From CATOSP01 sp034422355 (GTDB taxonomy: Bacteria > Chloroflexota > Dehalococcoidia > Lucifugimonadales > UBA3495), in assembly GCA_034422355.1 (NCBI GenBank), contig DAOUJS010000124.1, positions 24,390 through 88,389 on the forward strand: a stretch of DNA of 64,000 nt, written 5' to 3'. Under the pieces are notes generated by a model that saw only the letters and a list, made by a program, of their open reading frames with translations, did no database searches and was not told the origin of the DNA. How positions within the stretch are numbered: position 1 is the first letter of the stretch; every line of letters begins with the position of its first letter. The position numbers and the translations under genes were made by a program. Below, in pieces: positions 14,548 to 22,740 of the stretch.

Positions 14548-17373
14548 ATGACGACCCGGCAGAACGCATCTGAGACAATTCGCGAAGAGGGCGTCAACGT
14601 CCACCTGGCCCAGTTGCTCCGCAACCGGGGAATCTCGGCCAGGGCCGAGCGGCGCAGCCGGGAGGGAATACCGGACGTGCGCGCTGACTTGAGAAGCGGC
14701 GACCTGGTCATCCTGGAATGCAAGTGGGAGGAATCGCTCGGCCTCCTCGAAAGCCAGCTTGATGAACGCCTGGCCGCTTTTCCCGATGCTCTTGGCGTGG
14801 TGGGCGTTCTCTACCCCGCCAGGCTCCGGCAGGAGGAGGATACGCAAGCTGGCCTGGAGGCCGCGACCGACCTCCGCTGGTGGGTGCATGGCTCACGCGG
14901 CAATCCGGTCCCGGCGGCTCACTTTCGCACCGGCTCGGTGGCCGAGCTTGCCGATAACCTGCGGACCCTCCCGTTGGAACTGGAGGGCGTTGACCGGGTG
15001 GCCGCCGCGGCCGGCGCCGTCGGGTATGCCCTGGAACAGGCGGCAGCCCAGGTTGCCAAGCACGCCCGATTATCCCGCCGCATCGCCGACATCATCGCCA
15101 GCACCGACCAGGAAAAGGACCGCGCCGCCGCCCTCCGCATCGGGTGCCTGGTGCTCTTCAACGCCCTCGCCTTCCAGGACCGGCTGGCGGCAGCCAACGA
15201 GGACGTTCCGACCGTGAGCGAAACTCTGGGACATGGGATTTCAGGGCTGCGCCAGGCATGGCGGGACATCTGCGACAACATCGACTATGTGCCGGTGTTC
15301 GAGCTGGCCGCGGACATATTGGGCGTTCTTGGCGACGGGCCGGAGGAAGTTCAGGGACCGGTCATCGGTCATCTCGTCAAGGCGATGGAAGACACCCGCC
15401 GGTTGGAAGGGCACGACCTGTCCGGGCGGCTGTTCCACACCCTGTTGACCGACGCCAAGTTCACCGGCGCTTACTACACCTCGGTGCCCGCGGCTACTCT
15501 GCTGTCCCGGCTGGTGTTTCACGGCTGGCCGCCGGGCGTGGACTGGAGCGACCACGAATTCCCGGCATCCCTGAACGTGGCGGACCTGGCCTGCGGCACC
15601 GGAACGCTGCTGATGGCGGTGGCCTCCGAAGCGGAACGCCTTCACACCGACGCCGGGGGACAGGACTCGCCCAGCCTGCACAAGGCGATGGTGGAACAGG
15701 CACTGCACGGCTACGATGTGCAGCTTTCCGCCGTACACTTCGCCGCCACCAGCCTGGCCATGCTCAACCCGGACATCCATTTCGACCGCATGAACCTGTA
15801 CGTAATGCCCCTGGGGTCGGAGGGCTCCAACATTTCCCTCGGCTCCCTGGATTTTCTCGGGGAGAGCGAGGCGGCGGTCCAATTCGCCCTGTCCGCCGAC
15901 AACACGGGAGTGGCGACCAGGGACGCCGCCAGGGTGTCCGGCGGTGGTTCCAGGGGCGCGGAAGAGGGCGTCACCGCCACGCTGCCGGACCTGGACTTGG
16001 CGATTATGAACCCGCCCTTCACCCGCTCCGTGGGCGGCAACCTGCTGTTCGGCAGCCTGCCGACGGCGGAGCGGCGGAAACTCCAGTCCGAACTGTCGCG
16101 CCGCCTGAAGTCCCGGCAGGCATCGGCCACCGCCGGACTTGGGGCAGCTTTCGTCGCGGCGGCAGCGCCCAAGCTGCGGCCCGGGGAAGGCCGTCTGGCC
16201 TTGGTGCTTCCCGCCACGGTATGCACCGGCCCGTCCTGGGGTCAGACACGCTCCCTCATCGAGCGGGACTTCAACCTTGACATGGTGATTTCGTCCCACG
16301 ACCCGCTGCGCTGGAACTTCTCGGACAGCACCGACCTTTCGGAGGCTTTGCTGGTGGCCACGCGCCGCCCGGACGGCACGGACTCCACGGAACACCGCAC
16401 CACTTTCGTCAATCTCTGGCAGAACCCGGCGGGCGTACTGGACGCCCACCGCGTAGCGCAGGCCATTACCGCCGCTACACCGGCCGACTTTGAGGGCAGC
16501 GGCACGGCCTTGCTGGAAGTTGACGGCCGTCACGTGGGCGAAGTGTTGGCGGTCCCGGAATCGACATTTGCCGGGAAGAAGTGGCCCGGTGTGCAGTTCG
16601 CGCGTGCCGACCTGATTCGCGCCGCGTTTCGGTTGCTGGATGACGGGGATTTGTGGGTTCCCGGACAGGGAGAAACCGCCAATGTTCCGCTGCGTAGATT
16701 GGACCAAATCGGTCAAGTTGGTCCTGACCGGCGCAGGCTCGTTGATGGCTTTGACCGGACCAATTCCGTGACGGCTTATCCAATGGTCGAGGGACACGAT
16801 ACCGAGCAGCGTAAGAGCCTCACCTGTTCGCCCGATTCCTACTTGTCGCCGTTGGCAAGTCCAAGAGGTGGACAACGACTTGGCTATGGCGACCACCTGT
16901 GGCAGCAGTCAAGCTGTCTCCTGGTTTCTGAAAGGCTGAGGCTTGATACTGCTCGGGTTGTCGCTATGTGTTCCGATACGAGAGTCCTGTCAAATGTATG
17001 GTGGCCCGTTCGCGTAGAAGACGAAGAAACCGAAAAGGCGATTGCGGTATGGTTGAACTCCACTCTCGGCCTGTTGACTATTCTGGCGCAACGGACCAGC
17101 ACTGAGGGCGGTTGGGTCGCCATGAAGAAGGCCGACCTGGAAGAGTTGCCGGTGCTGGACGTGCGCCAACTGTCACCGGCGCAGCTTCAGGCAATGTCGG
17201 ACCTGTTCGATGAAATGATGGAGGCCGAGTTCGAGCGGCTGCCGGGTATGGCCGGTTGCCCGTCCCGCTGCTCCCTGGACGACGGCATCTCCCGAATCCT
17301 GGGCCTGCCGGACCTGGGGGCGCTCCGGACTTTATTGGCCACGGAGCCGGTGGTGTCCAACCGGCGGTTGTAA
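14548..17373 (+). CDS. Nuclease-methylase fusion: PD-(D/E)xK domain plus N6-adenine DNA methyltransferase
   Basis: A 941-residue protein with the look of a single-chain restriction-modification enzyme (type IIG/IIL-like). Near the N-terminus Asp43 and Glu57-x-Lys59 (IPDVRADLR...VILECKW) form a plausible PD-(D/E)xK nuclease site. The middle holds the methyltransferase: SAM motif VADLACGTGTLL around residue 346 and catalytic NPPF around residue 488. The last ~300 residues should hold the target-recognition domain. The frame is intact. No separate specificity or nuclease gene is adjacent. It might instead be a methylase with a decayed nuclease, or a phage-defence effector. Confidence 0.8.
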   Translation: MTTRQNASETIREEGVNVHLAQLLRNRGISARAERRSREGIPDVRADLRSGDLVILECKWEESLGLLESQLDERLAAFPDALGVVGVLYPARLRQEEDTQAGLEAATDLRWWVHGSRGNPVPAAHFRTGSVAELADNLRTLPLELEGVDRVAAAAGAVGYALEQAAAQVAKHARLSRRIADIIASTDQEKDRAAALRIGCLVLFNALAFQDRLAAANEDVPTVSETLGHGISGLRQAWRDICDNIDYVPVFELAADILGVLGDGPEEVQGPVIGHLVKAMEDTRRLEGHDLSGRLFHTLLTDAKFTGAYYTSVPAATLLSRLVFHGWPPGVDWSDHEFPASLNVADLACGTGTLLMAVASEAERLHTDAGGQDSPSLHKAMVEQALHGYDVQLSAVHFAATSLAMLNPDIHFDRMNLYVMPLGSEGSNISLGSLDFLGESEAAVQFALSADNTGVATRDAARVSGGGSRGAEEGVTATLPDLDLAIMNPPFTRSVGGNLLFGSLPTAERRKLQSELSRRLKSRQASATAGLGAAFVAAAAPKLRPGEGRLALVLPATVCTGPSWGQTRSLIERDFNLDMVISSHDPLRWNFSDSTDLSEALLVATRRPDGTDSTEHRTTFVNLWQNPAGVLDAHRVAQAITAATPADFEGSGTALLEVDGRHVGEVLAVPESTFAGKKWPGVQFARADLIRAAFRLLDDGDLWVPGQGETANVPLRRLDQIGQVGPDRRRLVDGFDRTNSVTAYPMVEGHDTEQRKSLTCSPDSYLSPLASPRGGQRLGYGDHLWQQSSCLLVSERLRLDTARVVAMCSDTRVLSNVWWPVRVEDEETEKAIAVWLNSTLGLLTILAQRTSTEGGWVAMKKADLEELPVLDVRQLSPAQLQAMSDLFDEMMEAEFERLPGMAGCPSRCSLDDGISRILGLPDLGALRTLLATEPVVSNRRL

Positions 17374-17383
17374 TTGGTCCGTA

Positions 17384-17755
17384 TCAGATAGGTCTGGCCC
17401 TAATTGCCCTTTTGACTAAACCGTCTCCCCCGGGGTCCACCATGAGTCCGAATATCTCCAGCGTAGTAGCGCCCAACAGATATTCTTCCACAGGGCAGAA
17501 ATATACCGGACAAGCCCAGACCTGTGGAGCATCCACAATGCGTATGTTAACCTGTCCAATGTCCCATAGCGTCGTTGTTTCTTCTCCGGCCCGTATGACC
17601 TCTCCCTGATCCTTTGGCTGTACATGAAGCTCAGCCAGCAAAGATGCAGGTAAAACAGTATGGGCGGAACCGGTATCGACAAGCACATCGTGCACGTTCA
17701 CCATATCCCCTCCGCCCTCATTGCCTACCTGGATATCGACGTATACGAGTCCCAT
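17384..17755 (-). CDS. Retropepsin-like (clan AA) aspartic protease, copy 3
   Basis: The 123-residue protein carries DVLVDTGSAHTVLPASLL, with the catalytic D-T-G-S, and EYLLGATTLEIFGLMVDPGG, the second family block. It is convergent with the nuclease-methylase gene, only 10 bp away at the 3' ends. It resembles copy 1 at 6326 in length and layout more than copy 2. No partner gene is coupled to it. Confidence 0.82.
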   Translation of the reverse strand: MGLVYVDIQVGNEGGGDMVNVHDVLVDTGSAHTVLPASLLAELHVQPKDQGEVIRAGEETTTLWDIGQVNIRIVDAPQVWACPVYFCPVEEYLLGATTLEIFGLMVDPGGDGLVKRAIRARPI

Positions 17756-17907
17756 TCAGGCGCCTCTCTCGGTAGTAGTATGGTAAGTATATCCTCACGA
17801 CAAAGCGAGGCATACACCACATTCCATAGCATAATCTCAAGCACCCAAGAAGTTCGGGACAAGACTATCGCAAAGGGCGTAACTTCTACAGTAAGGAAGG
17901 CGAAAAT

Positions 17908-18141
17908 ATGCAGAAAGCGCTGCACGTAAGAACAACGGTATTGCCGGGCGGCAAGGTGGAGATTGTCAACCCGGAGTTGGAGGCGGGCCAGACGGTGGAC
18001 GTGGTAATATCGCCAGCTCCGATGCCATCGGCTCGTTCGGCTTGGCAGATTATCTCTGCGGGGCCAGGGCAACGTCTCTTCAAGACCGCAAAGGAAGTTG
18101 ATGACTACATCGTGGAGGAGCGGGCGTCTTGGGACCGGTGA
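17908..18141 (+). CDS. Putative antitoxin for the adjacent PIN toxin
   Basis: The 77-residue protein begins with a beta-rich segment (TTVLPGGKVEIVNPELEAGQTVDVVI) like the DNA-binding halves of AbrB-type or DUF2281-type antitoxins, and ends with KTAKEVDDYIVEERASWDR, a helix typical of antitoxin tails that wrap the toxin. Its 3' end overlaps the PIN gene by 13 nt. Antitoxin function is inferred mainly from this context. It probably represses its own promoter. Confidence 0.65.
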   Translation: MQKALHVRTTVLPGGKVEIVNPELEAGQTVDVVISPAPMPSARSAWQIISAGPGQRLFKTAKEVDDYIVEERASWDR

Positions 18142-18584
18142 CGCTGCCGTCGCACGGTGCGATCTACTTGGACACCTCGGCAATCATCTATAGCGTGGAG
18201 CGCAATGAGCCGTACTTCACTCTACTGGTTCCTGCATGGCAGCAAGCTGAGTCAGGACAGTTCGTCGTCGTATGCAGTGAACTGGTCGTCGCGGAAACCT
18301 TGGTCCGGCCGATACGGGAAGGCAATGCGGATCTCGAAGCGGCCTTTCGGGCGGTGTTCGCCGCGCCAGAGGTGTATCTGGTCCCGGCCACAGGGCAGTT
18401 GTGGGAGGACACCGCCCGCCTGCGTGCCGAGACCGGCCTGAAGACTCCCGACGCACTCCACGCCGCAACGTCTCTTCGGGCCGGTTGCACACTCTTCATC
18501 ACCAACGATACCGACTTTCGGCGCGTACAGGGGCTGCCTGTAGTCGTCTTGGATGATCTCCTCACGGAGGAGAGCCAAATGTGA
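18129..18584 (+). CDS. PIN-domain toxin (VapC-like ribonuclease)
   Basis: The PIN fold is evident from AIYLDTSAIIYSVE at the start, SELVVAETLV in the middle, and KTPDALHAATSLRAGCTLFITNDTDF at the end, giving the acidic metal-binding residues of VapC-type RNases. The length (151 residues) is normal. I keep the TTG start at 18129 because GGAGGAG is 8 nt upstream; a GTG at 18138, overlapping the antitoxin stop as GTGA, is the alternative. With the preceding gene it forms a type II toxin-antitoxin module, likely intact. Confidence 0.88.
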   Translation: MGPVTLPSHGAIYLDTSAIIYSVERNEPYFTLLVPAWQQAESGQFVVVCSELVVAETLVRPIREGNADLEAAFRAVFAAPEVYLVPATGQLWEDTARLRAETGLKTPDALHAATSLRAGCTLFITNDTDFRRVQGLPVVVLDDLLTEESQM

Positions 18585-18647
18585 ACCCGTATGCGGGATA
18601 TAGAAGGACTTCAAAGAGGCCCAACCCACTCCAAGGGGTGACACACA

Positions 18648-19892
18648 TTGCAAGAACAACAGCAGGAAAATAAAGGCCCCCTGTTCGGTTACCGCGTCCT
18701 GGACTTCGGCTGGGTGCTGGCCGGGGCCATTCCGGGCATGGTCCTTGCCGACATGGGGGCCGAGGTCATCAAGGTTGAGACCCGGCAGCGGCTGGACTAC
18801 ATGCGCCAGGGCCGCCCCATCATCGGCACCGAGCGGGACCCGGAGCAGCACCCCATGTTCCACAACGTGAACCGGGGCAAGCTCAGCGTCACCCTCAACA
18901 CCAACCACCCGGAGGCGGTGGACCTGGCCCGCAGGCTGGCGGCCCACTGCGACATTGTGATTGAGAACTTCTCTCCCGGCGTCATGGAGCGGCTGGGGCT
19001 GTCCTACACCGACCTCAAGGCAGTCCGGGACGATATTGTCATGGTGTCCGTATCCTCCAACGGGCAGACCGGGCCGCTGCGGGACCTGCGGGCCTACGCC
19101 CCGTCCATCGGGGCAATGGCAGGTCTCGACAGCACCCTGGGATACGAGGGGGAGCGTCCCCTGGGCCTGAAACACGCCTACGCCGACATCGCGGGGGCGC
19201 TCCACGCCGTCTTCGCCATAGTCTCGGCCCTGTACCGGCGGCGCAGGACGGGACAGGGGCAGTACATCGACCTGTCAATGCTCAAGGCCACCGCTGCCAC
19301 CCTGGGAGCGGGGCTGATGGAGTACGAGGCCACGGGCCGCGTCCTGGGGCCGATGGGCAACTACGACCCGACGATGGCCCCCTACGGCAACTACCCCTGC
19401 CAGGGCCAGACCCCGGAAGACCAGCGTTGGGTGTCCATAGCAGTCGCCAGCGACGACGAGTGGCACGGACTCGTGGAGGCGATGGGGTCGCCCGGCTGGG
19501 CCGCAGATGAGCGTTTCGCCAGCCGCTACCGGAGGCACCAGCACCGCCACGAACTGGACGCGCTGATCGCGGAGTGGACTTCCACGCGCGACGCCTGGGA
19601 GATTACCGGGCTTCTCCAGTCCCGCGGCGTGGCCGCCATGCCGGTGATGGACGCCGAGGAGCGGCTGTACGACCGCCACAACCGGGAGCGGGGCCTGTAC
19701 CATGAAATCGAGCACCCGGCCCTGGGCGTTGAGCCAATCTTCAACCTGATGTGGAACCTGGACAAGACCCCCCCGTCCATCCGCAGCCACGCCCCAACCC
19801 TGGGCCAGCACAACCGGCAAATCCTGTGTGATATGCTGGGCTTGAGCGAGTCTGAATTGTCCGACCTGGAAGAACGGCAGATAGTATACTGA
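18648..19892 (+). CDS. Class III CoA-transferase (CaiB/BaiF family), copy 2
   Basis: A complete 414-residue family member starting from TTG (AAGGGG upstream). The N-terminal block YRVLDFGWVLAGAIPGMVLADMGAEVIKVE, the 'NRGKLSVTLNTNHPEAVDL' segment and Asp208 in GQYIDLSM agree with the family; Asp208 is at the position of the catalytic aspartate. It has the 'RRRTGQGQYIDLS' wording common in formyl-CoA transferase-like branches. The substrate is unknown. It lies just after the PIN module and ahead of two small membrane-protein genes. Confidence 0.94.
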   Translation: MQEQQQENKGPLFGYRVLDFGWVLAGAIPGMVLADMGAEVIKVETRQRLDYMRQGRPIIGTERDPEQHPMFHNVNRGKLSVTLNTNHPEAVDLARRLAAHCDIVIENFSPGVMERLGLSYTDLKAVRDDIVMVSVSSNGQTGPLRDLRAYAPSIGAMAGLDSTLGYEGERPLGLKHAYADIAGALHAVFAIVSALYRRRRTGQGQYIDLSMLKATAATLGAGLMEYEATGRVLGPMGNYDPTMAPYGNYPCQGQTPEDQRWVSIAVASDDEWHGLVEAMGSPGWAADERFASRYRRHQHRHELDALIAEWTSTRDAWEITGLLQSRGVAAMPVMDAEERLYDRHNRERGLYHEIEHPALGVEPIFNLMWNLDKTPPSIRSHAPTLGQHNRQILCDMLGLSESELSDLEERQIVY

Positions 19893-19950
19893 CCGAGACC
19901 GCCACAGTTGCCGGCGCAATTGGGGCCTGCCAACCATAGAGGGGCGAGTT

Positions 19951-20202
19951 ATGAACGTTTCACGAATCTGGCCGTCGAAGCATAGCTACCTGCGAACAGC
20001 GAATGGAGCCGGTGCGATCATCAGCCTGATGATGGGGGTCTTGACCACTCTTGGAGTAGTAGGGTTAATCGTACTATCTCCCAAAACTCTCCATTTTTGG
20101 TTCGCACTGTTCATCTGTTGCATCGTAACCGGAGGCCAATACTTCCTTCTGAAATCCAGATCAGACTATCCTGAGCAAACGGCAGGGTCAGATGAACGAT
20201 AG
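19951..20202 (+). CDS. Small two-helix membrane protein
   Basis: The 83-residue protein has two hydrophobic segments (about residues 22-43 and 48-67) joined by a short SPKTLHF turn, and polar ends. GAGGGG lies upstream of the ATG. No family recognised. It is 12 bp ahead of another hydrophobic protein, so the pair may be co-transcribed. Its A+T content is higher than that of the flanking CoA-transferase and MaoC genes. Confidence 0.65.
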   Translation: MNVSRIWPSKHSYLRTANGAGAIISLMMGVLTTLGVVGLIVLSPKTLHFWFALFICCIVTGGQYFLLKSRSDYPEQTAGSDER

Positions 20203-20214
20203 AGACACCGTCTC

Positions 20215-20595
20215 GTGAATCGCGATTCCAGTCACATCAATCACGCGTTGACCATTTTAACCATCGGTACCGCGTCCCTTGGCTTCGGGATCTTCAAGGG
20301 CGACTTTCTCAATAGTGATATTTTTCGTGATCTTCGGCCACTTTCCCTTCCTGAGATGAAAGAATGGTTGGCCTTAATGAAGTTATTTTGCGCTGTGATG
20401 GTAACCCACCGTTACATGCTTCTGTGTAAATCGGTGTGGGAAATCGTAACTCAGAACAGTCCAGTTTCCGGCCGGGAGTTAGCTTATGGTCAACTGTATC
20501 AATTGTTCTGGGAAATGTTGTACGTGATACTCATTTTTGTGTTCGGTGTATTTGAGGAACCTCCCGCAAGACTACCGCAAGGACAAGAGACATGA
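20215..20595 (+). CDS. Hydrophobic protein, unknown function
   Basis: A GTG-started protein of 126 residues with hydrophobic stretches near residues 10-28, 50-72 and 98-115 (LFWEMLYVILIFVFGVFEE), probably membrane associated. It overlaps the MaoC-type gene by 4 nt (ATGA), so translation is coupled. No family recognised. Like the gene before it, it is A+T-rich relative to the surroundings, which suggests the pair was acquired and dropped into this operon. Confidence 0.55.
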   Translation: MNRDSSHINHALTILTIGTASLGFGIFKGDFLNSDIFRDLRPLSLPEMKEWLALMKLFCAVMVTHRYMLLCKSVWEIVTQNSPVSGRELAYGQLYQLFWEMLYVILIFVFGVFEEPPARLPQGQET

Positions 20596-21824
20596 CCCAG
20601 CGAAGCGAACAGGAACAAGTAGCCGAAACCCTCCCCGAGGTAGAGGATATTTCCCGCGAGGCCATCGAGAAGGCCAGGGACATGATCGGGATGCGCCTCC
20701 GGACCGAGCAGTTCACCCGCGACGCCTCCCTGGGGGCGCTCATCAACTTCGCCAATGGAATCGGCGACGCCAATCCCCTGTTCCGCGACCAGGAATACGC
20801 CGCCTATTCCAAGTACGGCTCGGTCATCGGGCACCCGTGCGCTCCCTACATGCGCCACTGGTCGGGCCGCACCCGTTGGGGGCTGCCCGGCGTCCACGGC
20901 TTCTTTGCCGGCAACGATTGGGAGTTCTTCCGCGTGCTGCGCCCCGGCGACGCCGTCAACTGCGTCGAGCGGGTGCTGGACGTGCAGGAGAAGCAGAGCC
21001 GCTACTCGGCGACACTGGTCATCCAGTACGTCGAGACGACATACACCAACCAGAGGGACGAACTGCTGGCCCGGGTCGTCGGCTGGTGTACCCGCCACCA
21101 GCGGCGGGCGTCCCGGGAGCGGGGCAAGTACGCCGACGTTCCCCGCCGTCACCACTACGAGCCGGAGGAACTGGAGGCCATCGACCAGCAGGTGCTGAAC
21201 GAAAAGGCCAGGGGCGGCGTCCCCCGCTACTGGGAGGACACCCAGGTGGGCGAGGAGATGGAACCCATCGTGCGCGGCCCCCTGTCCCTTCAGGACGTGA
21301 GCGCCTTCCTCGTGGGCACCGGCAGGTCCAGCGCCCACGGCGTGCTGCTGCGGGAGGCCATGCGCCACCCGGACCACTTCTTCCGCAACCCCGAGGCCGG
21401 GGGCGGCCTGGAATACACCGGCATCGGCCACCTGCGCGACTCGGTTGCCGAGGCCGTGGGCGTTCCGGGAGCATACGACTACGGCCCCCAGCGGGTGTCA
21501 TGGATGGGCACCCTGCTCACCAACTGGATGGGAGACGACGCCTTCCTGAAGCGCCTCCGCGTCGAATGCCGCCGTTTCAACGTCTACGGCGACACACAGT
21601 GGTGCAAGGGCAGGGTCGTCCGCAAGTACCTCAGCAACGAAGCTCCCCTGGTGGACCTGGAAATATGGGCCGAGAACCAGCGCGGGGAAGTGACCGCCCC
21701 GGGGTACGCCACCGTCATGCTGCCTTCCCGCAACCCCAGGATCCCCTGGTTCACCGACGGCTCAAGCTGCTCTCTCCGGGACGCCCCCAAGGACGAGAAC
21801 ACGCCGCCAATTTTGCCGGTGTAG
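20592..21824 (+). CDS. MaoC-like/FAS1-type acyl dehydratase with two hot-dog domains
   Basis: The 410-residue protein contains an N-terminal MaoC dehydratase region (FANGIGDANPLFRDQEYAAYSKYGSVIGHPCAP, the hydratase signature with D, N and H) and a second hot-dog copy from about residue 215 onward (VGEEMEPIVRGPLSLQDVSAFL). Such proteins add water to enoyl-CoA thioesters or the reverse. The position among four CaiB/BaiF transferases suggests a shared role in breaking down an activated carboxylic acid, but the substrate is not apparent. Confidence 0.85.
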   Translation: MTQRSEQEQVAETLPEVEDISREAIEKARDMIGMRLRTEQFTRDASLGALINFANGIGDANPLFRDQEYAAYSKYGSVIGHPCAPYMRHWSGRTRWGLPGVHGFFAGNDWEFFRVLRPGDAVNCVERVLDVQEKQSRYSATLVIQYVETTYTNQRDELLARVVGWCTRHQRRASRERGKYADVPRRHHYEPEELEAIDQQVLNEKARGGVPRYWEDTQVGEEMEPIVRGPLSLQDVSAFLVGTGRSSAHGVLLREAMRHPDHFFRNPEAGGGLEYTGIGHLRDSVAEAVGVPGAYDYGPQRVSWMGTLLTNWMGDDAFLKRLRVECRRFNVYGDTQWCKGRVVRKYLSNEAPLVDLEIWAENQRGEVTAPGYATVMLPSRNPRIPWFTDGSSCSLRDAPKDENTPPILPV

Positions 21825-21827
21825 ACC

Positions 21828-22106
21828 TTGAGAGACTTTCAGAATGATGGAACGCGCCGAAGACGGACGCTTCAGAGGTTGCTCCAACGGCTAAAAGAAG
21901 GGAACCTGAACAATGTTCGATTCAGTGAGTTCGTCAGGTTGGTGGAGAGCTTTGGTTTCAGATTGGACAGAATCAGGGGCAGTCACCGTATCTATGTCCA
22001 CGATAAAATACTTGAGTCGGTCAACGTCCAAGACTCGGGCGGACAAGCAGTAGAGTACCAAATCAGGCAATTCCTCCGCATAGTCGAAGAGTATAATCTG
22101 GACTAA
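21828..22106 (+). CDS. hicA: HicA-type mRNA interferase toxin
   Basis: The dsRBD-like HicA fold is clear in FSEFVRLVESFGFRLDRIRGSHRIYVHDK, where the histidine of GSHRIY is the catalytic residue, then a VEYQIRQFLRIVEEYNLD tail. The start is uncertain: a TTG at 21828 gives 92 residues, longer than the usual 60-80, so an internal TTG/GTG start may be real. It precedes hicB by 10 bp, the classical hicA-hicB order, and follows the MaoC gene by 3 bp. Confidence 0.85.
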   Translation: MRDFQNDGTRRRRTLQRLLQRLKEGNLNNVRFSEFVRLVESFGFRLDRIRGSHRIYVHDKILESVNVQDSGGQAVEYQIRQFLRIVEEYNLD

Positions 22107-22116
22107 GAGGGTCGCC

Positions 22117-22338
22117 ATGAAGGACTACCACATCAACATTTTCTACAGCGAAGAGGACGGCGGGTATATTGCGGATATTCCCGACCTGCGGTTCTGTTCC
22201 GCATTCGGACACACTCAGGAAGAGGCTTTGGCCGAAGTCCTGATCGCCAAGGAAGCCTGGCTTGAAGCCGCCGAGGCGAATGCAAAGCCGGTCCCGGAAC
22301 CTCGCTACCGCCCCTTCATCTACCAAGTAGGGGGTTAA
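22117..22338 (+). CDS. hicB: HicB-type antitoxin, short form
   Basis: The 73-residue protein has the HicB signature: YHINIFYSEEDGGYIADIPDLRFCSAFGHTQEEALAEVLIAKEAWLEAAE, a partial RNase-H-like fold that masks HicA. It lacks a C-terminal helix-turn-helix or ribbon-helix-helix, so autoregulation would need another factor. Directly follows hicA with GGGTCGCC upstream of its ATG. The module looks intact. Confidence 0.87.
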   Translation: MKDYHINIFYSEEDGGYIADIPDLRFCSAFGHTQEEALAEVLIAKEAWLEAAEANAKPVPEPRYRPFIYQVGG

Positions 22339-22347
22339 CCACGACTG

Positions 22348-22740
22348 ATGGCCACAGGCAAGGCATACGCAACGGCTACAATGCACGGGCTTGAACACTC
22401 GAAGGAATTTCATTTCCTTGCTGGCCCCAAGCATCCCTACTTGGGCCTGCCTGCTGACGAGATAGCAGGACTTGGACTGAGCCGTTTGCAAAACCGGAGA
22501 ATCACCTTCAGAACTGCCGACGGCCCTATCGCCTCGGACGCCTACATCGCGCGGGGAACGATACAGGGCATGGGTTTCGTTGCCACAGTTGTTGCCGCTC
22601 CTGTACCCGTCGCCGGACTCCAATTCCTGGAGAACCACGGGTTCATTGTCAACCCGGAAACGAATCAGGTGGAACTGGACCCCGGCTTCATACATTACTT
22701 GCCATCCCTTATCCCGGTAACGGCTGACGATGACATCTAG
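22348..22740 (+). CDS. Retropepsin-fold protein lacking the catalytic D-T-G (copy 4)
   Basis: The 130-residue protein aligns by eye along its length with the retropepsin-like copies here: an initial beta strand, FHFLAGPKHPYLGLPADEI where active members read 'FLvDTGa.y..lP..l', then ADGPIASDAYIARGTIQG and GLQFLENHGFIVNPETNQVEL. The catalytic D-T-G is replaced by G-P-K, so it should not cut peptides and may act as a binding or regulatory subunit. It sits 9 bp after hicB and overlaps the next CoA-transferase gene by 11 nt. The family call is inference from pattern. Confidence 0.6.
   Translation: MATGKAYATATMHGLEHSKEFHFLAGPKHPYLGLPADEIAGLGLSRLQNRRITFRTADGPIASDAYIARGTIQGMGFVATVVAAPVPVAGLQFLENHGFIVNPETNQVELDPGFIHYLPSLIPVTADDDI

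Noticed and set aside
13257..14723. 488-codon minus-strand frame
   Set aside because: Antisense to the first CaiB/BaiF gene, which is clearly real.
15241..16896. 551-codon minus-strand frame
   Set aside because: Antisense to the nuclease-methylase fusion; its sequence is His/Gly/Arg-rich without domains.
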